Below are positions 34,217 through 45,789 of a stretch of 64,000 bases of DNA, in pieces. Location: positions 164,796,001 through 164,860,000 of the forward strand of contig JBITNC010000001.1 in the NCBI GenBank assembly GCA_050084985.1, written 5' to 3'. Position 1 is the stretch's first letter. Every line of letters begins with the position of its first letter. Source of the DNA: Nageia nagi. Its lineage: Eukaryota; Pinophyta. The notes beneath the pieces were generated by a model. It searched no databases. It was not told the DNA's origin and saw nothing but the letters and a program-made list of their open reading frames with translations. The position numbers were made by a program, and so were the translations under genes.

Positions 34217-35113
34217 TGTTGGGAAGGATTTCTTTCCTACCGAAACTCTGAATCACTGTAGGTGTGAGCTTCCCAACATCTTAGTCAGGAAAGTGTTACC
34301 AATTTTCCCAATTTTAAAGGATTGTCTACCTCCGAGGCTCTTGTCGAAATTCCTACTCAACGATCTGACGTTTGTAGGTAATTTGCAAAGCAAAATACAA
34401 TGCTTGTACAAATGTTTGTGTAGTGATATCTTGCTAATGAAGTATCTCTCTTTGGAATTAGTCTAAGTGGAATGTTTAGAGATGGTAACTGTTAACCAAC
34501 ATATTTATATAGAGTTTGTTCATAATATTTGGTTTTAGAAAGCATAAAGAAAAGCGTAAAGGCAATATTGGAAAGTGAGAGACTGCACTTGTGAGACAGA
34601 AACAAATATTTGGTCAGATACCAAATTGATAACCACGACAAAGCATTGTCTAAAAAGTTCATCCTTTTCGAATCAATTAAGGGGATTGCATCCAATTCAT
34701 CCAAATTTGCAAACAAACAACTATTGTCGAAGTTGTTCCAAAGACGAGTAGGAAGTGCGGCTGATTACAAACAATCAAATGGACAGGGTGGAAGAATGTG
34801 AGAAGAACTTAGAGTTTGGATGAAATTCCTAGTTTGATGTCATAAAATAGGAAGCATATTCAAAATACCTCAACTAAGATGCATGTTATGAATTAAGCAA
34901 CTACCCAAGATTAGTTTCAAACACTTTATAAAGGTAATGCAATGATACTTTCCCTAAAACTTGTGAGTTTTCAAAGGAAGGATGCAAAAGTGTCAAACCA
35001 ACGAAGAATAATCAAGTTCGATCTTTGCCTTAACCACTTTATATATAGCTTATAAAAGAGTTATGCAGAAGCACATGAATTTGCTCCAAATTTTCATATT
35101 TTCTTGCATAAGG

Positions 35114-35125
35114 TCTATTTATAGA
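35114..35125 (-). promoter_or_regulatory. TATA-like box of LTR D
   Basis: TCTATTTATAGA, inside the phrase AAGGTCTATTTATAGACTTT, which is shared exactly with LTR E. It lies about 0.9 kb from the LTR left end. Confidence 0.45.
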
Positions 35126-35499
35126 CTTTTTCAAAGATTTTATGAAAAATCTAAAATGCTAATTTGAATGCTAAATTGAGATTACAACTTCATTTAGTGG
35201 GAGAAAAACACTCATCCCACTATATATGTTTGAAAATAAATTATTTATAGAAATTGATGGCCCCTGGAACAGATCTTGATGTGTTTTGCATCAATTTGGC
35301 AAAATTTGGAGCTTCAAATCATTTTTCTGGATCTGTTCGTCAATCTTTTGAGCTCCTTTCTTTAATCTAGATTCGCCCTTCATGTGATCATTTTGGCAAA
35401 TTTTAATGCAATTATGAGAAGATTTTCTGAAAAAGTGGATTTTTTGGTCTATTTTCTTTGAAAATGGAGGTTGGGGGGGGGTCGATTTTGGAAAAATTT

Positions 35500-36960
35500 T
35501 AAAATGTGATTTTGAGGCCATGGATGGGTGAGGGATAGATTAATAAGGCATTTGCCAAGTTTTGAGAGGATTTGGAGTTTATAGGCTTTGGATTTGCTCA
35601 TTTTCCTCTTGAGGGGGCATTTTGGAGTCTCCATAAGGTTTTGCACTACTTTGCAAAAAATAGAAAACAGGGAAAACATGCGCCTAGATGGGAGAGGTAA
35701 TATATTTGGTTTGTTTAGATTTTCCTTTGGCCAAGATGTTAGATTTTGCAATGTGCTCATGCTCATGTTTTCAAATTTCAGTTTTGAAAAATGCCATTTT
35801 GCATGCTAAACAAGGGAAAATATAGAAAACCAGCGCCTACCTTGGAGGGGGACCATTTTAGAGCATTTTGAAAGCCTTCAAGAGAAAATATGTTTGATTT
35901 TGGATGCTCTATAATACCTATGTTTTACTTTTTTGATTTGCCAACTTGAAAATTTTGTAAAATTTCTCTTGCACAAGCATCCTAGGCATGGGTTTTCTCT
36001 TGTTCCTAATTTTCCATGCCTAGGGATGTGTTCCATGGTTTGGAGGGGCTATACTTGTCCAATTTGAATTTTTCAAAGACCAATCATGTGTAGAATTCCA
36101 TTACCCATCTCATCATGCTTAAAAAATGCCATTTTGACAAATTTTGGAGCTCCCTTTGGCTAGGCGTGGATTTTCCCCTTTTTCTCTTGCTTGAGAAAAT
36201 ATAGAAAACTTAGTAAACATGTGCCTACCTCCCATTTGCTCAATTTTGCTCTTTTTTCAAAATTTTCAAAGCTCATATGCTTGAATTTACCTTGTCTTGA
36301 TGCTCATGTCTTCAAATTGCAAATATAAATTTTGAGAATTTTTTATGCATTCCTCCCCTAGGTGCTGATTTACTCTTTTTTCTCTTGCTTGAAAGCCTAG
36401 GGAAGTGTTCCCATGATTTGGAGGTGCCAGGCTTGCCAAGCTGAGTGCTTCAAAGACCAATTTGATGTAGAATTCAAATGTCCACCTTCTTATGCTTGAA
36501 ATTTGTCATTTTGATCAAAATTTTGACCTCATTCTAGTAGGTGCAGCTGTACCCTTTTTTCTATTGCTTAGAAAAATTAGAAAACTTTGAAAATGTGTGC
36601 CTAAGGGTGGAGGGTGGAGGTTTGATCCAATTTGGTTGCTTCCTTGAGCAAAAATGCATTATTTTGCAAGCTCTACAACACCCATGTGCTAGAAATTTAA
36701 TCAAAATTTTGAGTTTTTTGGCCACTCATGCATGCTAGGCACTCATTTTCTAATTTTGAGGAGAAAATATAGAAAATCAGCACATAACCATCAAGTGTGC
36801 AATTTTACTCTATTTTGAAAACTCCCAAGTTTGAAGTTTACTCTTTTTTCAAGCTCTTCTAAAGCGTATTTTCACATTTTCCATAAAACTTGTAATTAAA
36901 ACTTTATCTTTTTCATGTGAGCACCTTTTTATCCCTCTTAAAACCATTAAGTCTTCAAAA
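35500..36960 (-). repeat. Degenerate subrepeats in U3 of LTR D
   Basis: Phrases of the 365-bp type (GAAAACCAGCGCCTACCTTG at 35826, TAGGCGTGGATTTTC at 36163, AGAAAATCAGCACATAACC at 36771) recur at about 330-380 bases. They are clearly related to the subrepeats inside the 2.08-kb unit of A but far more diverged. Confidence 0.6.
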
Positions 36961-36974
36961 TCTTCATTTGATTG

Positions 36975-38112
36975 TGTAACATCCCTTTTTGGGCTAAATT
37001 GGTAAAATTTGGAATCCTAGAGATTCCCTTTGTAAATAATTTGTTTATGCATTAATAGTAACATGGGATAGAATATAATGGTCCTATGGACCCACATTGT
37101 GAGCCCCAAAGTGGGACATCTTCCTCCCAAGCTTAGGATGAATTATTTATGTTAATTTGATGTACTTTGGGATAGAGTTTGCTATAGGTCTTGGAGAGTT
37201 GATTAGACTTCTTCATTGGATAGAGCATCTTGTGGGAAACGTTTTTACAGGTTACACAACATGGTTTCATTAGGAAATGAAAGAGCTATGGCCTCTTGAA
37301 GTTCGCCAATTGGACCAATCTTCCATATTGTGATCGCTCACTGAAATCCAAAAACATCTCCATAGTGACCCCTTGGAGTGTGAAATCCCTTTCCTTGGGA
37401 TATAAGTTAGTTATGAATTGTGATCAAGTGTGTTTTATCATAGTAATAATGGGAGCACATCCAACCCACATCTAGCATTTTGGGAGCCTCTAGGAGGCTA
37501 ACGTTGGACTTGGAGGATGAGTGGTGACTCCTAGGTGATATCTAGATCTAGGGATGAGTTATATAAGGCGTTGGAGCCTTATTGCAGAGATAGATTGAAT
37601 TTGATATTGAAGCCTTCTTCTTCCACTAGAGACTTGGCGACATCAAGCATCCTTGAGTGTAGCGCACAAGGAGAGTTCAGGAGGCTTGGAACACCTTCTG
37701 ACTAGCGGTTGATTTGAATGTTCGTGCTGTGAGGTTGCCCTACCTTGAGGTGTCCACAAGTAGTCTGCACCTTTGAATCCATCTAGTGGCATTATAGAAT
37801 CACGTCCGTTCTCTTTGTCGAGAGCTAGTTGTGATGGATTCCTTCAATGTGGCATCCATAGATATGGTAGTGTGTGATTGTTCTATAGTAGTTTCGACAA
37901 CAAGATCTATCTCAGCATATTTGTACGTGAGGTGTTGTGCTTGATTAATGTGTTCCTGGAGGTGACATCTTATAAAGGTGATATTTTATTGAAGTAGTGG
38001 ATCATTGGCCTTTCTGGCATATAGTTTGACCTGTTTGATGTCCTAGATTAGTTCGTGGCATGTCTAAGAGCATCATTTGATATTAAATTTGTATTTGCTT
38101 GGTTAATTTCCA
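36975..38112 (+). mobile_element. Family-1 solo LTR nested in LTR D
   Basis: Starts TGTAACATCCC and includes ACCCACATTGTGAGCCCC with AAAGTGGGACATCTTCCTCC, the family-1 signature, plus GCTAACGTTGGACTTGG and a TATA-like TATATAAGGCGTTGGAGCC near 37560. The assumed end is CCA at 38112, directly before a LINE 3' tail. Length 1138 fits the family. The flanks GATTG and CGTTG match at three of five positions, so the target duplication is unproven. Confidence 0.65.
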
Positions 38113-38117
38113 CGTTG

Positions 38118-38880
38118 AAAGAAAGAAATTATATTAATGTCCACAGATGACCAAAAGCGATCAATGGGACTAAAGAGTATACAAGTCTAAAGTAGCGTGA
38201 TGGGCTCAGTGGCCCTCACTCAAAGCAAACTAAAAAGTTTAGGAACAATATAGAGACTAATCCCTAAAAGGAAATAAATAGTCGAACAAAGAAGCATGAA
38301 GAGCAAACATGGTCAAAGGGGAGGTCTCTCATGAGCTGTCTGACTGTGCACTCCTGGACTGATCTGTGTTTCCATCGGTGCTGCTATAGCTAAAGAAGGT
38401 CGTGATCCATTGCGACCTCATAGAACTAAGGTTGGCATGCACCCTCTATCTACTACGTCGAGTAGGCCGAGGTGGGTCCTCAATCCTCCGCCTATGAACT
38501 CCCTCTACTGAGGCAATCGGGAAGGAGGTAATCAAGCGATCCTCTGTTGGGTGTTGGGAGTTGGATAATAGATGCTTCCTGAGAAGGAAAGTCTCTTTGA
38601 GATAGAGTGCTAAATGACGATGGTCTGGGAACTGAAAGAATGTCGAGATCGAGCTATGTGCATCTCGAAAAAAATAGTGACATCGCCCTCGAATGTCACT
38701 ATACATCGAGCATCGGAAGATGAAATGATCCTCAATCTTAGGCTCTATCAAGCACAACTGGCAGACTCGAAGCTCACGTGCCAAACTAAGTTGTTCCAAG
38801 CCCAAATGTGACTCATTTTGTCTTTTCAACAACCTTATGTTGCCAAACCTTGAATTTTCCATGAAATCCCATCTTATGTC
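38118..38880 (-). pseudogene. LINE 3' fragment, 5'-truncated
   Basis: On the minus strand the reading gives RVCQLCLIEPKIEDHFIFRC and SDIRGRCHYFFRDAHSS, the Cys/His C-terminal region seen in all LINE copies here, followed by LKETFLLRKHLLSNSQHPT. It ends with GGACATTAATATAATTTC and a TTTC-repeat tail at 38118-38130. The ORF 38862-38446 (138 residues) is open. Only the last 0.75 kb is present, as expected of a 5'-truncated LINE insertion. It lies against the end of the solo LTR. Confidence 0.75.
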
Positions 38881-39230
38881 TTCAATATTTGTATTTTCAT
38901 CCCTTGACCATTTTCAAGAGCAAAGGTACTTAATTTCCCATTTTGCACTTGCCCAATCTTCAAAAATTGTGTTCATTGCTTAGAAATGCCATTCTCTAGA
39001 GTTAGGGATCCTGAAAGCTCCAAAACTAATAGTCTGGCACATTGAACTGTCCTACAACGTCCTGTGGATAGCCTTTGTGCACCGTCTCTAGCGGTATCAT
39101 CTCTTTCATAACATTCTCTATCATCTAGATCAACTCCTTTCGTTGTCTTGCTCAGAAAGTGGGTCTCCATATTTGCAAAAATAGGGTTCCAAAAATCTTG
39201 TATTTTGGGGTGTGTTGTGTGGGCACAACA

Positions 39231-39679
39231 TCCTCTTTCTCCAACATTCTTTGGGATCTTCATAGATGAACTTGAGTTATTTATTCAAGAGCACACAAAT
39301 GTAGAGGACGGTTGCTTACTTCGCTATATGTCAATCTCTATCCTCCTCTTTGTTGATGATGTTGTTTTTTTTACCTCAACCCCTAAGGGGCTTCAACATC
39401 ATCTGGATGCATTAGCTTCTTTGTCTACCTTAAGATAGTTGACAATGAACCTATCTAATACCAAGTTTATGGTATTTGATACTAGCAAATAGGCTCTCTT
39501 CCATCTCCACTTCCATTTCGAGGGGCAAGAGATAGAGATGACCATCACTTATTTGTATTTGGGGTTTCTCTTCTTTGGACCCATCTTTGGGATGAAGCTT
39601 TTTGCCTAGGCCTGAGATTGTAAGTGGTATACAACCCTTTCTTTGCTCAAATAGAGCTATTTTAGAGCACATTTACATG
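39231..39679 (+). pseudogene. LINE-1 segment d, reverse transcriptase active site
   Basis: Continues the reverse transcriptase as PLSPTFFGIFIDELELFIQE and then LLFVDDVVFFTSTPKGLQHH, where FVDD replaces the YADD box (both Asp kept, 39343-39375). NLSNTKFMVFDTSK follows (normally the KTK.MVF box). One reading frame is open from about 39231 to 39438, with stops after it. The join to 34216 is exact at codon level. It is cut at 39679 by a solo LTR. Confidence 0.8.
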
Positions 39680-40844
39680 TGTGACGTCCCCCTTGTTTAT
39701 GGTCACCCTTGTAATATACTTTATTCATATCCTTGTATTTGCATTATTGTAACTTAGGATAGGAGACTTAATGGGTCAATGGACCCCACTGTGAGCCCCA
39801 AGTGGGATGTCTCCCTCTTAAGTGTAGATTAGGTGTTTATTATATTGGAGATCCTGGATTGTGGGTATCCCAAGGTTTATTTATGTATTAGAGTGATGGA
39901 CAGCTACCTGCATGCTTGCACCAGATTTGGGAGGGCCCCACAACCCAATGTTGGGTTAGATGAGCTCCAGGACCCCCACGTTCACATATCATGCTCCTTG
40001 GCCCCCTACATTGGCATGCCTAACCCTTAGGCACCCATGTTAGGTGACTCAGGCCCCCCAAGAGGCCAATGTGGGATTAGATGGGCCTGAGATGAATCCT
40101 AGGTGAGATCCGGATGGATGCTAATGTAATAATAGACACTGGAGCTTCATTACTGGACAACTATTGATTATTACTTCTTCTACAATCCATCAGACATCAA
40201 GTCTTAGTGGTGCTAAGCAACTCTTCTTAGGTGCAACGTCTAGAGGGCATTCAGGTTGAGGGATCTTGTTTGTCTATGGCATTGGTGTAGCACCTTTGCC
40301 CATCTGGTGGAATTCCAAGGATTTGCTTCTACCATTCAGCTGGATTTCTAGGATCAAAGGAGGGCTCCTTTGGTGGAGGGGATTTGGGTTTTGAGGGAGC
40401 ATTTCTATCCCATGGTTCCGTGGTTGTGTTCGATGATCAGAGATATTTTGATTGTGCCCTAGTTGGCTCGTGGGAGGCCAATGACTACCTCTTAGGGCTT
40501 TGTATTGTACACATGGTCATTCTATATCATTTGTATAGCCAGAGGGCATTGGATCTCATTATTGTGTTGTGTATTCCATACTTGTGCATGCGTTGGGTTG
40601 TCTTTGCTTAATTGTGCATGTATGGGCCAGACGTTGATATTGTGAGTTAGTATTCATTGCTATATGCTTGTATTAGATAGACGTTGGCATATTTGCATTC
40701 TTGTGATGCGTATTGGATGTCCTAACCCTAATGTTGGCATTTGAGGGTTTGTGTGCTTGAATCTTGATTCCCTAGGCTTTGACATCTAGGCAATTGTAAT
40801 TGAATTTGCTCATTTTGCCTTGAGATCCCATTTGGATTATCACA
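39680..40844 (+). mobile_element. Family-1 solo LTR, TSD ACATG
   Basis: Starts TGTGACGTCCCCCTTG, ends TGGATTATCACA, and is flanked by perfect ACATG at 39675-39679 and 40845-40849. It holds the marker GGACCCCACTGTGAGCCCC with AAGTGGGATGTCTCCC, several CACGTT or AATGTTGG motifs and an AATAATAGACACTGGAGC stretch where other copies have the TATA-like box. 1165 bases, no internal region. Inserted in LINE-1. Confidence 0.9.
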
Positions 40845-41831
40845 ACATGATATGCCAATAAGGATAAAACTCTTTAATCCCGTGGTCAAACCGATTGTTA
40901 ACTATGGTTTGGAGATCTAAGGTCCCAATCTTAGATTGACCGAATGGCCTCGTGTTGAGCGAGAACAAACACTTTTTCTTGGAGATCCATTTAATGCAAT
41001 AGCACAATCCCTGACTCCATTATCCTAGCAAAGTTTGGGGCCTCACCTCTCCTAATCAAGATTATCTTTAGGATCACCACCTATCTTCATAGGGTCCACA
41101 CTATGAGAGATAGCCCTTTGGGATGTAGACGATACCCTTATCTAGCTTGATGCTCATTGGTGGACCTCTCATCAAGCCCTTGGGAGGATGAAGGGGTTGG
41201 TATTCTTAGGTTTCTATAATTTTGGTCATCATTCAAATATAGATCAACAAACTTCCTCCTTACATATTTTGTTTAGAAGCTCCTCATCAACCTTTATCTT
41301 GGATTAAGGAGAAGATACTCAACGAGATCTAGAAGTATATCAGTCTCCAGTACACTAGCTGCACATTGATCTTCCCCTCCACCCCTCTCCCCCACATTGT
41401 CTTTCTATCATGAGCATTTTTTTCATATACGAGATGGATGGAAAATCCCCCCATAGTACCTTTAGCTACTTATGATGCATAGCCTACGAATCTTGATTGG
41501 ACAAATTAGGGTGTGCTCCCGCTAGCTTCGTGTCAAGTTAGATCACCACTTATTGAGGGATAAGCATTTTTGCCTATTTTGCTCCTTGGGAGAAGTGGAA
41601 ACCTTTCACCATTTCATTTTTTGGTGTACCATATACTCTAAGATCCGAGGCAAATTCCATTACCTCTTCAAGGAAAATCTACAATTTCCATTTACCTTCT
41701 TTAGATACCCTAGTGATGTCTTGCACTATACATTAAGGTTTCAACTTTTCTTTATCAACATAGGATCTCTCCTCCAGGTGTCTCTTAACCTCCACACTTT
41801 CAACCTATCACAACTTCCTTCGCCAAAGTAA
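40845..41831 (+). pseudogene. LINE-1 segment e, C-terminal part
   Basis: Reads RIKLFNPVVKPIVNYGLEI then GPNLRLTEWPRVEREQTLFL (40860-40985), the post-active-site thumb region of the LINE protein. At 41553-41831 it reads FCLFCSLGEVETFHHFIFWC and YSKIRGKFHYLF, the Cys/His end motif. The ORF at 41553 is open for 92 codons. No TTTC tail is visible, so the 3' end was lost or lies within undefined sequence up to 42113. Confidence 0.75.
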
Positions 41832-42113
41832 ATGGATAGTGGGGGAATATCAGAGGTAAACATCATACATTGGATTGCTTAGATAAAGATAGGGCCACTA
41901 GATAACACACCCACAAGTTTTTAGGGTTCCAAATAAGTGATGGACAAAGACATATCACTAACTTTCTTAGGAAAGATTCTTCGACCTCAAATGTTAGAGA
42001 GACTAAGTTTTCAAGTTGGGGGTGAGTGCCCATCAATCCCTTCTCTTTTTCTTCGTCTTTTTGGAGAAAACTATACACAACTTGATCAAGATCCTTTCTA
42101 CTTCCTTTTTACT
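41832..42113. other. Unassigned sequence between LINE-1 and LTR E
   Basis: About 280 bases without a recognised motif; possibly decayed LINE 3' sequence. Confidence 0.3.
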
Positions 42114-43033
42114 TGTTGGGAAGGAAACCTTTCCTCTTACTCAGCGATCGCTTAGATGATTAGGACGGGAAAGCAACCCAACATTTAGGTGAGAACGCGT
42201 TACCAAGCTCCTCTTTTAGGGACTGATACCCCAAGGTTTCTATCAGAAAGCTCGTGTTGTTAATACTAGCTTTAAATTGTGTAGGTCTTGTTTGGGAATC
42301 AACTAAGTGGTGTAATAGAGGTAATAACTATTAACTCACATTTTTTGTAGGGACTTAGGTGTTTGATCTTGCAATAGTTTGAAAGTTGCTATAGTTTTTT
42401 TTAAAAAAAATGTAAAATAAAGAAAAGGAAAGGGGACAAGAATGTTTCGATATTGGTGAGATGACAAAGAAAAGGTCATAGTGAAGCACATCTAAGGTTT
42501 CTTACTTCTAGATCAATCAAAAAGTCTCATTCGAAGTCTTCCAACCTAAAATAGAATAACCTAAGTCCAATCTATTCTGAAGAGGAGCGGGGAGCAAAGC
42601 TGACTGTCAATGATCTGCAAGCAGGACCGATGCAATCAAAAGAAAGACACGACACAACAAGTGTGCACAAACTTCGTATCAAATGAGGAAATCTAATTTG
42701 ATGTCATAAAATGAACAAATCCTTAGATTACGTCCACTTACTACGCAAATTATGGATAGGCAATGATTTGGGAATGATTTAAAAACTTTTAAAAAAGTTT
42801 CAAAATATTTTCCTAAAATTCGAAAATTTTCAAGGAAAAGCGTGAAAGATTTTGAATCATCGAAAAAAGCTCCAAAATGGTCAAATCCACAATCTCACAA
42901 ATGACAAATCTCTTTGTTTCAAGTATTCCACCACTTTGTATTAAATTTGTGCAAAAATTACAAGGATACATCAATTTGCCAATTTTCCACAAATTTTCAC
43001 TAAAAACACTCCTTCAATAATGACCCCCTAAGG

Positions 43034-43045
43034 TCTATTTATAGA
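43034..43045 (-). promoter_or_regulatory. TATA-like box of LTR E
   Basis: TCTATTTATAGA within CTAAGGTCTATTTATAGACT, about 0.92 kb from the LTR left end. Confidence 0.45.
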
Positions 43046-44929
43046 CTTTTTAGGTCAAATTTGGGAGTGTTGCCCTAATTCTTAAAAAAAGCTTACAAAT
43101 GCTAATTTGAAAGCTAAATTGAGATTAGAATGTCGTTTTAGTGGGAGAACAATACTCATCCCACTTAAATATGCTAGAAATAAAATATTTACAAAAATTG
43201 ATGCGCTCTGGCATAGATTTCGAGGCATTTTACATCAATTTGGCAAAATTTGGAGCTTCAAATCATCGTTCTAGATCCTTCCGTCAGTCTTTTGAGCTCC
43301 TCTTTCTTGGAATTTGGATTTGCCTTTGATGATATCATTCTGGCAAATTTTCAAGGAATTCTGAGAGGATTTTTCGAAAAAGTGAATTTTTTGGTCTATT
43401 TTTCAAAAAATTGAATTTTTTGGTCAATTTTTCGAAAAAGATGGGGGATCTAAAATTTGGAAAAATTTTAATGAGTGGATTTGAGCTCATGTATGGATGG
43501 AGGATAGGATTATAAGGTATTTGGCAAGTTTTGAGAGGATTTGGGGCTTTTTAGGAGGTTTTGAGAAATATTTGAGGTTTTTGGCAAAATTTTCATGTCT
43601 ATGGATTTTTTTGGAAGAAAAAAGTGAAAATTTCCATAGGAATGAAAAATGCCTCCTAGATTTTTGAGCGCTTAAACTTGCTCAAATTGAAAATTTCAAA
43701 GTTTAAATGTGCTTAGAATGTGCCTTTCCATGTAAAGAAACCATAAAATTCGATTTTTGAGCAAAATTCCTCTTTTCTCTCCAATCTAGGCACTAAATTT
43801 CACCCCAATGGATTATCCAATGGCTCAAAAACCTGTGCCTAGCCTTTAGGTGCCTTAAATGAGCTCAAAATTGAAAATATGAAGGTTTTAATGGGTCTAG
43901 AATGCCATTTTCCTTGCAATGAGGTGCTCAAACTTGATTTTTTGATCAAAATTTATCAAATCTCCCCAATTTAGGCGTTGGATTTCAGCCCAAAACCTGC
44001 ACCTAGATATTTGAGCCTTCAAACTTGCTCAAAAATGAAAATTTTCAAGTTTAAATGTGCTTAGAATGGGGTCTTTTATCCATTGATGTGCATAAACTTG
44101 GTTTTTGATAAAAATCCACTTTCCTCCTTGAGTTAGGTGTTAGATTTTACCTCAATGGATTTCCATTAGCACGAAGACCTACGACTATGTATTTGAGGCA
44201 TTTCCCTTGCTCAAAATTGAAATTTTGTAGACCTAAACCTTCTTGAAATGCCCTTTTCCTTGTTCCCAAGCCCTCAAACTTGACTTTTGGACAAAATTTA
44301 TCTTTTCTCCTCATGCTAGGCGTCAAAATTCACCCCATTGGATTTCCATAGCCATGAAAACATGCGCCTAGCCTTTTGGGCCTCAGAACTTGCTCAAATT
44401 CGAAAATTTGAAGACCTAAAGTGCCTTAAAATAGCCTTTTCAATCCATTTATGCATTTAGACTTGTCTTTTAGTGAAAACTCACTTTCTTCCTCCATCTA
44501 GGCGCCAAAATGCATGCGTATGGACTTCTAATCACTTGAAAACATGCACCTAGGATTTTAGGGCACTTCCATTGGTCAAAATCGAAAAAATTATAGACCT
44601 AAAGCGCCTTAGAATGGGCTTTTACATGCAAACAAATCATCTCCCTTGATTTTCGAGACAAATGAACTTTTCTCCTTGGTAGCTAGTCGTCAGAATGCAT
44701 CTCATTGGATTTCCATAGTCATGAAAACATGTGCTTAAGCTTGGAGGGCACAAAACTTGGTCAAAATCGAAAATTTCAAGTCCTAATTGTGTTGGAATTC
44801 ACCTTATCTCTCCAATGATGCTCTTAGACTTGATTTTTGACACCATTTGCATTTATCTCTTAAATTTTTTCATAATTTGCCATACCTGGGAGCTAAGTGT
44901 CAAAACTCGGGCTCTAATATCACTAGAAC

Positions 44930-45500
44930 CCTCAAACTGTGCCCTAGGGCATACCTTTTGCATTCCAGACCCATATTTGCCATTTCCGAGCTCAAACTCA
45001 ACCAAATCTGCATTTTCCGTCATTTTCGAGCTCAAACTGTGCATTTCTGATCATTCCTGGCATTTCTGAGCTCAAACTTTCAAAAACGATCATTTCCGGC
45101 ATTTTCAAGCTCAAACTCTACATTTTCGGTCATTTTCGAGCTCAACTTGGCATTTTTTATTATTTCCGAGCTCAACTTGGCATTTTCGATCATTTCTGAC
45201 ATTTCTGGCCATTTCCGATTAAAACCGAACTTTTGAGCATTTCCGGTCAAAACTGAACTTGAACTCTGAAAAACGCACTTTCTATCATTTCCGGGCTCAA
45301 ACTTGACCAAAATGCAGTTTTCGTCTTTTCTACCATTCTCGAGCTCAAAACTTGGTCAAAATGCATTTTTTTACCATATTGGCCACTTCCAGGCTCAAAC
45401 CTTGAAAAACAACCCCATCTCCATTGACCTCACTCTAGGCTCAAAAATTTGTGCTTTGATACTCTCTCAAATTCTAGCTCCTTGGCTCCAAAACCGATGA
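44930..45500 (-). repeat. Short 40-60-bp subrepeats of LTR E
   Basis: Repeated phrases TCATTTTCGAGCTCAAAC, CATTTCCGGCATTTTC and CATTTCTGACATTTC occur about ten times at irregular 40-60 base spacing. They are the ancestral-looking form of the second half of the 2.08-kb unit of A. Confidence 0.7.
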
Positions 45501-45789
45501 CTAGATGCTCTGATACTCTTTAGGGTCTTTGTCGCATGATCTCCTTGAATCACTTCTTGATATCATGTTTGCACTCTTTAGAATGAACTATCCATTGCGA
45601 AAAGCCAATCTCAAGGCAATGCACCTCATTGCCTTTGCAAAAATAGGGTCCCCAAAATCTTGTATTTTGGGGTGTGTTGTGCAGGCACAACACTACTCTT
45701 TCTAGACCGCCTCTTGGGTCGAGACATTGTATTTACCTTTGTTTTCTTTCTTTTGTTGGGCACTTTTGCCTTCTCAATTGTCAATTCTA

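Larger units (their letters stand above)
34217..39230 (-). mobile_element. Family-2 LTR member D, interrupted
   Basis: Left end TGTTGGGAAGG, right end GGGCACAACA. The flanking 5-mers CCCTT (34212-34216) and TCCTC (39231-39235) agree at three of five positions and differ by C/T changes only. The reading frame of the LINE reverse transcriptase confirms that they are the same target. A TATA-like TCTATTTATAGA is at 35114-35125. Degenerate subrepeats fill 35500-36960. It is interrupted by a family-1 LTR (36975-38112) and a LINE fragment (to about 38880); without these it would be near 3.1 kb, similar to E. No coding region of its own. Confidence 0.7.
42114..45692 (-). mobile_element. Family-2 LTR member E
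   Basis: Left end TGTTGGGAAGG, right end CAGGCACAACA with the double hairpin just inside. The flanks TTACT (42109-42113) and CTACT (45693-45697) agree at four of five bases, differing by a C/T change. The TATA-like box at 43034-43045 is identical to that of D, and the stretch 43150-43330 parallels 35216-35380. U3 contains degenerate repeats: GCGCCTAGCCTTT-type units at 43650-44760, and AGCTCAAAC with CATTTTCGG units at 44930-45400 like those in the second half of the 2.08-kb unit. 3579 bases, non-coding. Confidence 0.75.

Noticed and set aside
34217-39230. A full LTR retrotransposon with its own two LTRs
   Set aside because: Only one family-2 terminus of each type is present. The inside is LTR-type repeats plus foreign insertions, without primer site or pol, so a single interrupted LTR fits better.
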